From Psoroptes ovis (Eukaryota > Arthropoda > Arachnida > Sarcoptiformes > Psoroptidae), in NCBI GenBank assembly GCA_002943765.1, contig PQWQ01000005.1, positions 2,217,501-2,281,500 of the forward strand: DNA of 64,000 bases, read 5' to 3'. Position numbers and translations under genes: made by a program. Shown piece after piece: positions 20,401-33,266 of this stretch (position 1 is the stretch's first letter; the number at the start of each line of letters is the position of its first letter). The notes under the pieces were generated by a model, which made no database searches, had not been told where the DNA came from, and saw only the letters and a list, made by a program, of their open reading frames with translations.

Positions 20401-23400
20401 ACGTGAATTCATCAATGCCGTTCATCGTAAACCACAATCAAGTGGATTATTGCTGCAAGTTATCAATACAAAATATAACAATATTAATGAAAATAATATC
20501 GATAATCTAACCATTGCTAAAAAGCTATTATATTGTCTCGAACGTTCACATCAACGACTAAATATTCCGTTAATCATGTTTTTATTGGAACAATATCTTT
20601 GTAATGATAATTTATCAATTTATTATAAATGTTGTAAATATGCTGAAAAAATAATTATCGATCGTTTGAATCAAATTTATACGACAAAAACGAATGCAAA
20701 ATTACAGAAACAACAATCAATCAATAATAATAATAATAACAATGATTCTGATAAACAGCAACAATCATCATTATTAATATTTAATCATGATGATTTTAAT
20801 AATTTAATAAAAATTGTTAAAAATACATCATATAATAAATTATATTTTACATTAAAAATGATACGATTAAGATTTTATGATGATGATTTCAATGTAAATG
20901 ATAATAGTAATAATAAAAATGATGATCAACAGCAACAACAGCAGCAATCATCGATTCGACGAAAAGAATCATCAAAAAAATTAATCAAAGATCCATTGCA
21001 TTTATATCGATCAAATCAAATACGTATACCTGAAATGAATCAAGAATGGTTTCGAAAATTATTGATTAAACAATTATCATTTCAACAATCAACGAATCAA
21101 AATGGCCTCCTTTATTCGTTAGATAATCTAAACAATGAAGAATTTATTTCCCTAATTTTTGATGATAAATTTGATTTGGAAAATTATTTCATTATTTTAC
21201 GTTTTATCAATGAAAAAATTGATCAACAACAACAACAGCTACAAAAACAATCAACAAAAGTATTGAATCGAGCAAATCAATCATCCATTGACTTGTCACA
21301 ATTATGTCGATTTATTTTGAAAATTTATCATCAATTTTTATTGATTTTAGTTGAAGAATTTCCATTAACGCACTTGATAAATGATAATCGATTGATCGTC
21401 GTTGACAATATTCAACAAGTGAATGATTTGAAAGACTATAATCATTTATTGTATAAATTTTCAATGTCTTTTAATTATTTTGTTCAAAATTTATGGAAAT
21501 TTGAACCATATTTTTCTGAAGAAATCAAAAATAATGTTGATTCAATCATAATTAACCTATCGATAATATATTCAATACAATTAATTATAGAACAAAATGA
21601 TAAAAATTATACAAACATTATGAATATTTTGTCAATTATTGAAAATGTTACCAGTAATCAACGATTATTTAAATGTTTATGCGATGAAAATGATTCAAAA
21701 CAATTGACATTGATTAATTCAATTTATTATACATTTAAATATCATTATTCATTGCCTAAATTGCCTGATTCATTTGTCAATTATGCATTATCAAATTCAA
21801 ATCTTGAATTTTTGATTAAAATGATTCAAATGTTTCATTCGATTGAATCACTGTATGAAAATGATCATTCTCATCAACAGCAACAACCAATCATACCATC
21901 ATTGTATCATTGTAAAATGATTAAAATTATCATCAATCTATGTCGATTACCGAATTTTTATCCAAAACTATTGATACCATTTAATTTGTTGTCAATATTC
22001 AATGAACAAGATTTACAACAACTGCTATTATCACCGAATATGAATCAAATATCGGCAATAATGTCTACCAAGCAACAATATTTATGTGATATTTCAATAT
22101 TCAAACAATTTCTTTATCGTATTTCGAATATTGGTTTCACATCACGTATACAATTTGAAGAGATATGGATGCTATTGCTGAGTGTGCTGTCGGAATCATT
22201 TTCATTGATTACCACTAAGTATTCACCGACAAACACTTTAAATCATCAATTGGATGAATATAATGAATATTTAATATTGACCAAATTGGTTATAATTGCG
22301 ATCACTAATCTATTGCATAATGCTCATAATATGATGAGATTATCAAGCGTTGACATTGATAATAATGAATCTTTGGCCCAAAGCAAAAAATCATCGAAAT
22401 TCAATGAAAAATATGAACAAATACATAATTTAATTCAGAATAAATTCAATTCGGACATGGAAACATTCTCAATGTATAATAGATTGGTCATAAATCAATC
22501 ATTTGATTATAAATACATTGATACAAATGATTTTTATGATTCATGTTCGAAACAAATCAATCAATCAAGCAAATCATCGAACATATCGATTGATCTTAAT
22601 TCTTGTATACAATTTTTAATTGATTTTTATGAACAACAATTATCATTATTATTATTATCATCATCACCGAATTCAAATAATAATAATACGAACCACAACA
22701 CTGTAACAATACAATTTCCAATAATAAATGAAATCATTAAATCAATACTAATATTATCCGATATATTTATTGATGATGATTGTCAAAATACAATTGATTT
22801 CCAATTATTACAACGTTGTTTACAAATATTTATTGATATTCAAAAATTATTAGTGGATAATTATGATGATCAAATTGTTGGTAAATATGTTTCGCTCGGT
22901 TTATGTAAATTTTCAATAAAATTATTGAATGCAAATATGAATAATTCAAATCAAAATGAACATATTTCAATGTTAATTGAACGGCAAAAAAAGCTAATAA
23001 TTGAAAAATATTTCAAAGAATTTTATTTACCACTTCGTATTGTGTCGATTGATTGTATTGATCATCTGTTTGATGCAAATATGATTAAATCAAAAGATTT
23101 ACTATCATTATTAGATTATTTGATTAAACATTTGAATATTGATCATGTTATGTAAGTTTTTCAATGATTTTTTATCCATAAATTTTTCATTATTTTGCAT
23201 GTATTCATGGCTCTTAATTGCAGACCAAGCAGTTATTGTAAAGAATATGTTGATAAATTGATACGAATATCATTTAAATTGATACAAAACAATAATAATA
23301 ATAAAAGAAATGATAATGGTGATAACAATAGTTTGCCGAAAGTTGATTTATCATCAATGGCCAACAACAATGATTATTATCGTCAAAAAATTTTGAAGGT

Positions 23401-24836
23401 ATTGAATTATTTGGATTTTTTTTTTTAAATTTGAATTTGTAATAATATTAAATAAATCTTTCTCATAGGGATTAATGAAATTGTTACGGAAAAATCTTAA
23501 TAAATTTCAAATGAATACATTAATACAATGTTTACATCGAGTGATTGAAACGAAGGCATTATCATCAAAAGAATTGAATTTATTACGTAATTTAGCAATA
23601 AAACGTATGAATAATCATAATCACAGTTTGAGCTTAAATCATTCAAATTTCAATTCAACACAAATATTGAATCAATCATATCAAATACAAATGCTTAGCA
23701 TCGTAATCAATACTACATATTCTGGTATGTGCTTTTTGAATATCATTGAATCTTGTTCTAATATTTGGATTTTTGTATTTCTTACATCAACAAAAACTGA
23801 TCGATCATTCAATGCATTCAATCGATCAATTGGAATTTTTAATAAATCCTTTTCGAAAATATTTCCCTCCATTTCATATCAGTACAAACTATAAATTTTG
23901 ATCAAGATGATCAAATTAATGATGATGATCATGATGATGGTGGTCATGGTAGCGGGGCTGGTGATGGTAATATCGATATCACTATCATTGATAATAGCAT
24001 CAGCAATAATAACAATAATGAATTATTTAAAATAATGGAAAAATTATCGATTTTGTTTGAACCATTACATATTTGTAATTCGAATGATGCAAAAATTATT
24101 TGTAAAATTTATGGATATTTTTTAGCCGATTTTTTCCCAATCAAAGATATTCTGAACAAATGTATTGGTGAATTTTTATCTAAACAACAAAATCATTATA
24201 AATATTTGATTGAAATTTTATTTATGGTATGTATACGATTGTTGAATATAAGCACAATCATGTGAAATAATAATCATTATAATCAATGAATTATAGATTT
24301 ACAGTAAATTACAAAGTGATTATCAACAAAATTATGATACAGCCGAAGATTGGGTAATATTATCGTTGTCAAGTTTTACACAATTATTGCCAATATCACA
24401 TTCATTATGGGCATTGACTTGTTTTTTAATTTGTGCATCACATAATCAATGTATACGGCAATGGTATGTGATTGTTCAATCAGAGTAATGATTTCATAAT
24501 TCAATTATGATCAGAATTTATTATTGAGAATATTTTATAACAAATAATTGATAATTTACGAATTCTTCTTTTCCCATTTTTCTCTTTATTAACAATAGTT
24601 ATTATTATTTTCAAGATCGTTTCGGTAAATTTGATGAACAAGATAAAAAAGTATTCTTCACCATTTGTAATAATTTTTATAATGAGGTTCGTATTGATAT
24701 TGATTTAAAAAATTTTTCTTTGGAATTCATTAGCATATTTTGGAATGAATTACATTTACAATATTATTACCTTGTCCGGAGTAAAGTTAGGAGTGTTCAA
24801 ATTCAATTTTTTCAAAAACTATTGAAGATTTCTTAG
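14462..24836 (+). CDS. htt: Huntingtin orthologue, complete
   Basis: Exons: 14462-14571, 14652-14735, 14803-23151, 23224-23398, 23469-23724, 23883-24226, 24297-24463, 24599-24836; 3240 residues as it reads now (human 3144). Huntingtin is a giant HEAT-repeat scaffold for vesicle transport and selective autophagy. The N-terminus MMTIIEKFKRSVELLKLY matches the human N17 helix (MATLEKLMKAFESLKSF) and is followed by only about 27 linker residues, without polyQ or a proline-rich domain, before the first HEAT segment (QCDNLCNILISNGFRNHPEF). Landmarks include LLDSDNLFLNFILKQFE (about 1444), ETQKEVIIAYC, FINAVHRKPQSSGLL (about 1934), IQFEEIWMLLL, IMEKLSILFEP with LADFFPIKDILNKCIGEFLS, and DWVILSLSSFTQ near the end. 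Poly-Asn, poly-Gln, poly-Gly and poly-Ser runs interrupt loops. The last 22 residues (from 24768) are encoded by a transposon; the ancestral stop was at LHLQYY. Confidence 0.95.
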
Positions 24837-26042
24837 CGAAACTTTATCATAATAAAATTTAGTTTTCTTCAAACCTTATGAATGATTTTCAAGGCCCAAG
24901 TACCATAGGAACCTTGTCAAAATGGACCTTTTGCAAACTGTTCAAAATGACCAAATTAGCAGTATTTTTTGAAATATTTAAATTTTGTAATCGAATGCTT
25001 GAAATCCATATTTTCACGAGACAAGACAGTTTTGGTCACAAAAATTATGACCTGGGTCATATTGACCCGACTTTAAATGTCAAAATAGTTTTTCAGGGAT
25101 AATCACGTGACAACTTAATTTTCATGGAACCAAACATTATCAAGAAGAATTTCATATCCTTGCAGTCTTTTTCAACCATTCTTACGGGGCCATGGGTCCC
25201 GATTAACGTCCTATGGGCCTTGGTTGTTATTGCTTAATTTTCGTGCCAGAGATGCCGAAAGACGATGACAAGGATATCCATGGTCATGATGAGAATGCTA
25301 TTCTCTCACCCGATCCCTGTTGTAAAAATTTTGGTCCTAGCTCTTCTTTAACTGGGTGAAATTTCCACTTCCTTCAACAAGAATATGCTGTAGTGGGGCC
25401 TAGAATTTTTCAGTGGGAGAAATGTGTCACTATCACTTTGAGAGACGTGTTGAGCAAAGTGAACTCTTGTGACATCAATCTTTTTTCAAAGTGATTTGGT
25501 CTTGGGTCCCAATGTTGGATTTGAATTTTTCGAAATCTGACTTGCTTTGATTTTAAGGGTGTAATGTTCCACACAGTGCTCATAGGAACTTCAAATTTGA
25601 GGGACAGATCACCAACATTCCAGGCTCTTACATTCTTGAAACATTTTTTTGATTCCTCGGATTCTCGGGTCTTTTTCAACCCTTAAACAAACGACTAGTC
25701 TTCGATCATTTTTGAGCTTTTTCTCCTACTGATGATTGATATCATCGATTTTTCTTCTGTTTTCTGAGAATATCCTAGGCCCATCAAAATTTCCCACAAT
25801 TGTTTTTGGATTCTGGAAGCTGTGAATCCTGGAATTTTGATGATTTTGTCAAAATCATGCTGTTTTTATTGGACCTTTTTAAAATGGGCCACTCTAGGGT
25901 CATCTCTGAGGGAAATTCGAAAATTCTTTTTTTTTCGATGAAGCATTAGTCCCAGTACTAGTGGTGAAAATTTGGTCCCGAAACATCAAGCGATTGCTGA
26001 ATTATTTAGATAGATGTCACCCTAACTTTACGCCGGACAAGG
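24770..26042. mobile_element. Tc1/mariner-type element inserted in the htt stop codon
   Basis: The 1273-bp element begins CCTTGTCCGGAGTAAAGTTA and ends with the inverse of CCTTGTCCGGCGTAAAGTTA, giving terminal inverted repeats of about 25 bp with two differences and one indel. It is bounded by TA on both sides (24768-24769, 26043-26044), the signature of Tc1/mariner-IS630 insertion. The interior is degenerate. The minus frame at 25410-25679 has a helix-turn-helix-like string (GDLSLKFEVPMSTVWNIT), possibly the transposase DNA-binding part. No intact DDE core is readable. The left end contributes 22 htt codons, a TAG and AATAAA (24851-24856). The copy is not active, but its ends are well preserved. 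Confidence 0.85.
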
Positions 26043-26581
26043 TAATATCAATAATGATGATGATAATAACAATTCAATTTACATTTACAATACAATCAAT
26101 GATTATCATCATTTGAATCAAGTGAATGACCTTTTCAAATTATGAAAATAATGATGATTAACCTTTTTGTTTTGGTACCTTTTTACATGCAACGAATGCA
26201 CACTAACTCTCCTATTCTTCGTTGATGTTCTCGAGTTTTTGTGCATTTGTGATATAAGAGTGCATTGAAAAGTGTGTCAGTGAAAATATATAAAAATATA
26301 TTTACAGCATGAATATTTCACAAAAACACGATTTCGATATTTCGATAATTGTAATAATAATCATTCATCATCATCAATCATTTTCATAATATTGAGCATC
26401 ATATTATATTATGAATGATGATGGAAAACATGTATATGAACCCGAAAAAAATAGGGATAAATGATGCCAAAAACAATGAAAGTAGTTTATAAATGAAAAA
26501 AAAACAATCATATTTATTTTATTTAAAGCATCACCAAAAGCATATATAAATATTGATATTTACAGAACATCCAGAAGCCCA

Positions 26582-26662
26582 TTAGATTGTCCAAAAAGTT
26601 CTTTTTGAACATTGAATTGATGACATTCAAAAAATCGTCAAAAACTTTTCGGACACTCCATC
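26582..26662. mobile_element. Degenerate mariner-type foldback MITE
   Basis: TTAGATTGTCCAAAAAGTTC at the left is answered, inverted, by GGAGTGTCCGAAAAGTTTTT at the right within about 81 bases. The arms resemble those of the 74-bp element at 8592 (GGTTGTCCGAAAAGTTTTTG). The flanking TA is intact only on the left. An older copy of the same end family. Confidence 0.5.
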
Positions 26663-29372
26663 GAGTTACAAAATGTAAAAAACAACATGAATTCAAGATG
26701 AAAATGAGAAAAAAATTTCAATTAATTTTTATTAACATTTTAGAATGATAATTATAATAATAAAACAATGGTAATAACCATAAGATAATAATGACAATGA
26801 TACAATGAATTAAAATGATTCCAACCATAATAATAATAATAATAAACTCAATTCAATTTCATATTAAATTAATGTCATTATGATTATGATGATCATGATG
26901 ATTATTGTCATTGTTATTGAGTTATATCACTGATCACCATCATCATCATCATTATTATGATGGTGGTGATTATTTCATAGTCTACAAAAACAGTGAATCT
27001 AAACCTTAAATTGTTGTTGCGGCGTGAAATTCAAAAATTTCCGAAATTCGATGGCACAATTTTGAATTTTAGCGCAAGACAAAAGTGCCCTTTAGGCACA
27101 GTTGTTGAGAATCACTGTAATACTTCAACAACAACAGCAATTATCATTACTATATGTGATTATGATCATTGTTATTATTATTACAATTATCATCATAATC
27201 ATTAAAATTATTATTATTATTATTATTATGATTATTATTAATGCATCAATGATGTATCATCATTTTTGGTTTAATTTCAATTCGTATATTGGATATATTG
27301 CAATTTGAATTCATTCTAATTTGAATTAAAATATCTCTTAGAATGGTAAAAATGTGAAAATGAAATGAAATTTGAATTTGAATTTGAACCAGTACCGAAA
27401 ATCCAAATATACAAATGAAGATATTATTTTTTTTTTATATTCCAAATATTATTATTTAATTTCGTTTCTTGTATTATTATTATTATTACAATTTCTAATT
27501 TATTTTTCTTTTATTTTTCATTTTTTTACTTATTTTTATTTCATTTCATCATGATTATAATGATTATATATGATAATATGTATTCAACGAAACGAATGCA
27601 TTAAAATGTTCATTGAATGCATTTGTATGTATGGTATTTCCGCGGAAACGTTTGTACGACCGATTTGTGGAAACGATGATGGTGATGGTATATTGGTAAT
27701 GGTGGTTCATGGCTTCAATGGCTTTTTTTTTTGGTTTTTCGCAATTCTGACGGTGCTCAATGAATGAATGACTGAATGAATGGATGGCAAACACGGATGA
27801 ATGAATTCTTGATTTGAATTTGAATGAAATAATTCTGAATCCTTCAAAATATTCTCGACGAAAAAAAAATTGTCAAATTGGACCATTCGTGTACGATTTC
27901 TATGTGAAAATGTGAAATACGAAAATGTGAAACCTCGAAATGAAATTGAATTTGATTATGATTCTGAAATGCTAAATGCCAAATGCAAAAATGAAATGAA
28001 ATGAAACAATGATGATCATGGCAAAATTGAATGAATGAATTAATAATGATTTTTGCCATTTTGATTATTATTATTATCTTTGATATTCATGTTCATGTCA
28101 TTCAAAATTTTTGTTATATTATCATTATTATTATGGACATTTTGAAATGTTTTTTGCTTCATTCATTCATTCATTCATCCATTTCTCTTCTACGATTTAT
28201 TAATTTTATCAAATTTTAATTTTTTCGTTAAACTGGGAAAAATGGTTCCTGAAAAAAAAATGCAATTTCCATATATTCACATGGAAATGTTCCAATGTAT
28301 TCAAATGGAAATTCATATGGAAATGGAAACAAAAAAAAATGACAATGATGGCGATGGTAACGGTAATGATGATGATGATGATCATCAAAAAGATCAAATC
28401 GGATGATAATAAAATGTCATTTATTAAAACATTTCAAAAAGCATCGTGCGTACCGAATTCACCGTTTTTTGAAATTTTGCAATATTTAATCGATGAATGA
28501 ATTGGGATCGGATAGTATTGGATGAAACCTGATTCGGAACGAATCGAATCAACTTAAATGAAATTGGATCGAACTGAGACAACTGAATGAAATTGGACCG
28601 AGCTGGATTCAATGAATGAATCGAATTGAATGGAATTTGAAAATTGAATTCCCAAAAATTCGAAATCAAATCAAAAATTCAATTAATTTCTTTCCTTTCC
28701 AAAAATTAAAAATTTACGATTTTTTTTTGTAAAATTGAAGAAATTGAAAAATAATTGAAATAAAATTGAAATTGAAATAATTGCAATCATTTGCCGATTG
28801 TCATTTGAAATAGGCAGTCAACACGCAATCAAAAAAAAAATAAATTAAAATATCTTTTTGATTTACTGTTTCGCGATTGAATCACGAATGATATTACGTG
28901 ATGAAAATTTTACGTAATATAATAAAATTGACATGGCACATCCAGACCTGCGCTTTTTACTTTGCCTACCAGCCTTTTAGAATGAATCAATTTTTTTTTT
29001 TTGAAGTCAATTTTTTGTCTTCAGGTCCCTCATTAATGGTGGAAATGCTTTGAATTTTTATGCTCGAGGATAAAATGCGAGTCAATGCGAATTTGTCAGA
29101 ACTATTAATGAGACACGAGACGATACGAAGAAATTCTGTGAATGAATGAATGAATCAATCCATTTATTGATGAATCCATCCATTTCAATAAATTATCGAT
29201 GGCTTAACGTTTGATCTTTGATTTGTGTAATCGGTAAGCCTAATATAAGACTAATTTAAGTAATCAAAAGTGTTAAGTAGGTGATTTGTTGTCGGTTTGA
29301 CTGAATTTTCAACAATCCTAAAGTGAAAAATGTCAAAATCATTGAAATAATTAACTCATTCATTCATTCATT

Positions 29373-29503
29373 CACCGAAAAAACCTAATTCATACGAAAA
29401 TAATGCCGTACTCAGGCAATATTTTGCTGACAAGTCTAAGTCTTTACCGCTAATTACACTCTAATTACGGCCCTAATTACGATTCCGCTTATATTTTTCG
29501 GTG
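29373..29503. mobile_element. Candidate 131-bp short-TIR element
   Basis: CACCGAAAAA at 29373 is repeated inverted as TTTTTCGGTG ending at 29503. The interior is less AT-biased than the surroundings and includes three CTAATTAC strings (29449-29480). The left flank is an ATTC microsatellite. With only 10 bp of perfect terminal repeat, the call is tentative. Confidence 0.35.
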
Positions 29504-32132
29504 ACAACAAAGTTATTATTGTCATTGTCATTGTCATCATTATCATTATAATTATTAACATTATGGTTACCATAAGTAATTATGATGATGATCATAATAA
29601 TAATAACCAGAAGATAATTAAATTTTTTTCAAAAAATGAAATTCAACACTACCGACAATAACAATGGTGATGATTAATTTCCAGATTCATTTTAATACAT
29701 TCCAGTTTTAAGCCTTGTTTTGCACTGATTCCGAAGCTGACGTGAATCAAATCACAAAAATCTTCGAAGCAAAAATCAAGTTTCAAGTTTCATATTTCAA
29801 ATTATTCGTAAGTCGAAAGCCAAAATTAAAATTGTTCAAAAGAATAGCCCGCTTTCAACGAGGCATATTTGACTACTGTGTGTTTAATAATGGGCTTTTC
29901 AGCAACTTTTTAATGGATTTTTTCCCCATTAGTTTGTTCGCTTGTTTATTGTTTATCCATTTTGAGAAAACTTTTTATTTTTGTCGGGAAAAGCCGAAAA
30001 AACATGTTTACTACGAATGGACGCCGCATTACTCCAACTTTGATTCAAGCTGCCTGCTTCTATAGAGACATCTAAGGACCTGCATGGAACTTCCTGCTCT
30101 AAATAATTGATTTTCGCAGAAAAAACGTACCACTACGTAAATGACTTCTAAATGAAATTTAGTCAAAATCCATCATCATTGAAGCCCCTGAAACGTTAAT
30201 GGATTCTTTCAATTAGTTTCACTGCTCATTTTCTGTTCTAAATTATTATTATTTCGATCAACACAACAGCAATGATCAACAATGGAAATGTATCAAAGAA
30301 GATAATAATGATGATGACGGTAATGTCAGAGTATTCTTCCTTCAAAGACTTTTATTTAAATCTTTGAAATCATGGATTCCATTATCCATTTTCATTTTTT
30401 GTTGTTGTATTGAAAATGCACATTCAATGCATTTAATGAAAAACGGAAACTTGGTAAAGTTTTGATGATGATTTTCTTTTCAAAGAAGAAAATCAAATGA
30501 AATTCCATTTAAAAAATCAAATTTACATTCAAACCTCGTTCTACACTGACAAGCACTGTTCCAAGTGGTCTTGGATTACTCTTCATACGAAATTTTAGCT
30601 TCAAAATGTATTATAATTATGAATTAAATCTTGAAAAGAATGAAAAGATCATTTCATATTTCAATAAGAATTTCTAAGAATCCTGAGTAATTCTTCGGGA
30701 AACTTTAAGTTTTTCAGTTTTAAGACAGCGCTTTGCCATCATCACAGCACTAATATTTTGCTCATGAGGAAATACAGGCTTCATATTTGTCGTAAACAAA
30801 GTTTGAATGTACAATTAATTATCATTTCGGTCGAATTCATAATTGTCATAATTGATTGAGATTTTAAATTAAATAGAATTTCTGATGAATTAATAAATGA
30901 ATCATTTTTGAAATTAAAATTAAATGACATATTTTGTGTTGAACTATTGCAACACTGATACAAAGATGGAAAATTTTTATACAATTTGTCCGATCAACAG
31001 CAATAATCATGATTATTGTTGCCATTATTATCATCCACAGACAATCATGTCTCATAAAACAAACAATTACATTTATATTAAAATACAACAACAATAAAAA
31101 ATATGAACATCACATATGAATTCACAAAACATCCATTTGGGAATTGGATAAAAATATTTATATCGATCGATAATGATAATGACAATTATTTGTGTTGAAT
31201 CATTTCATTCATTCTCAAAGCATTTTCCATTTTTCTCCAAAGCTATTTCTCGACATAGGAAGTGCTTCAAGGCGCTATGGCGCTTTGAAATTTTTTTCCC
31301 GTGAATTCGTACCTTTTTGTCGATAAATCCTCAATTATCGTCGTCATAATTATTATGAATCATTACAATTGAAATTGAATCAATTCAAACACAAAAACAT
31401 AATGGATTCACACAAAATGAATTCAATTCAATACAACATAACATATTTGATTCAATAACAATTTCATTATCAATAATAGCAATTGAATGAATATATGTCT
31501 GGACAACGAAAGAACAACAATAATGATTATTATTATTGAAATAATCATTGAAATAAATTAAATATGAATCATTATTACAATTATTATCATTATTAACACA
31601 CAATTATCAATGATTTCCATTGATTTTCATTGATTATTATTGTTGTAGTTATTATTGAAAAACAATCAAATAAATAATAATAATAATAATGTGGACGAAG
31701 ATAAAACTTATTTGTTGTATACAATTAAATTATGGAGATAACAATAAATAAATAAATAATTGTCTTATAAACTTTCAACTGAGTGATAATCATAATAATG
31801 ATTTACTTTACGATCGATTCTTGATTCTTCATTAATGAATGGTGGAAAACTTTGTTGAATTTTCAATTTCATTGATTTTGTCTACGAATCGTAAAGATTC
31901 AATAAATAAAAAGTTTCATCTTCAATCTTTGGTCCTTGGTGATTTCTTTGGTGTTTAAGTGTGTCTGGTGTGTAAGTTGAATTGATTTTGGATTTTCATT
32001 GATTCTGAAATGTGTGTGTTTGGTTGTTTACTTAAGTTTGTCAAAAACATATTTTTTTTCAAAGTGAAAATTTGATTAAATCAAAGATAATTTATTTTTC
32101 TTTCCTTCACCACGTTTTGTACAATTTGATGA

Positions 32133-32208
32133 GGTTGGCACCTTACCGATTGCTGATTTCATTGATGAACGGCCATCGTACAAATCCGCAATCAATTAGG
32201 TGCCAACC
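32133..32208. mobile_element. 76-bp foldback MITE of a second family
   Basis: GGTTGGCACCT at the left end and its exact inverse AGGTGCCAACC at the right. The match continues imperfectly inward (ACCGATTGCTGATTT against AATTGATTGCGGATTT inverted), so the arms total about 27 bp. The sequence is distinct from the mariner-type ends at 8592, 26582 and 33186. It is immediately followed by GC-richer DNA (AAGGGTCCTAGGAAGGGCCC, about 32245) that may be another repeat. Confidence 0.6.
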
Positions 32209-33185
32209 CTGAACATAAAACATTTAGCAGACCCGGCAGACAAGGGTCCTAGGAAGGGCCCTAAAAGTGGGCCGTGAAATCGGTATCAATGGACCCTTAG
32301 TATTGAATTGTGTTTGATTTCAATTTTTGTTGTTGTTTTTTTTTCAAAATTCAATTTCAATTTTAAATTAAATTTTGAATTTAGAATTTCTTTGAATTTT
32401 CAAATTTCCCGCAAATTTCCGGCATCGATATTATTTTCAATTCTTTTTTTTCTCCATCTTCTCTAATTCATTTCAATTTTCCATTTGACAATCAAAATAG
32501 ACACAGTCGATACTCATCAACATATGCGTCCATGTACTTATGTACCAGATACGTAAGACATTAAACTGGTGAACAGCATATGCATTAAGCATGAACAATC
32601 TATAATTAATTTTGATTTAATTAACCAGGTTTTAATGATTCTTTAATTATTCAAAAATTGTCATTTGCATCATCATTTCATTTCATGGCAAGTGACAAAT
32701 AGAATAGATGATGATAAACAAGATCAGGCTGCCACCCTGGGCTTTCTTTGAGATTACGTCAAGTTTTTTTCTTGACTTCTTGACTAATTAAGATTTGCTG
32801 TGATTTTAATTATTTTTCATTGGGTGATATATGGTAGAATTTTCCCGAGAAAAAGTTGACAGAAGGGTTAAGAAGCCTTCTTGCAGCATTCCAAAACCTA
32901 AAGCTAAATTAATAAGAACTAAGACCAGAATCAACAAAGATCTTTGCCAAAGGATTAACATCTGACGCCACCAATCATGGTTTGATATTGAAAAAATTTG
33001 AAAAAAAAAATTGAAACTTGTTACAAACAAAATGAAATTAATTAATTAATTATGATTTTACTAATTAGAATTTAATTAATTAATAAACAAATAATAATAA
33101 TAAATTCTAATTAAAAATTTTAATCAAAAGAAAATGAAATTCATTTTCTTTTGTTTTTTTTTACTCTTTTAATGCAAAAAATACA

Positions 33186-33266
33186 TTTGATTGTCCGCAA
33201 AGTTTTAAGCCATTTCTTAATTGGCAATCAATGAATGATTCAAACGGTACTTTTAGGACAACCAAA
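33186..33266. mobile_element. Third mariner-type foldback MITE
   Basis: TTTGATTGTCCGCAAAGTTT at the left and, inverted at the right, TTTGGTTGTCCTAAAAGTAC. The size (81 bp) and end consensus (TTGRTTGTCCxxAAAGT) match the elements at 8592 and 26582. The arms have diverged, so this is an old copy. Confidence 0.5.

Noticed and set aside
24768..24836. The last 22 residues of the huntingtin frame as a native C-terminus
   Set aside because: They lie inside a TA-flanked inverted-repeat element whose removal restores a TAA at the point where similarity to huntingtin ends.
25410..25679. A definite Tc1/mariner transposase in the htt-stop element
   Set aside because: Only a helix-turn-helix-like stretch is readable. 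A WPxxSPDLNP-type block could not be placed on the same strand, so I assign the superfamily by ends and TA duplication only.
27102..27554. Ile/Tyr-rich frames as small membrane proteins
   Set aside because: They translate (ATT)n and TTTATT arrays.
29715..30065. 116-codon plus-strand frame
   Set aside because: It has no recognisable domain and no splice or promoter context; it starts at a non-ATG codon and its composition follows the local base bias.
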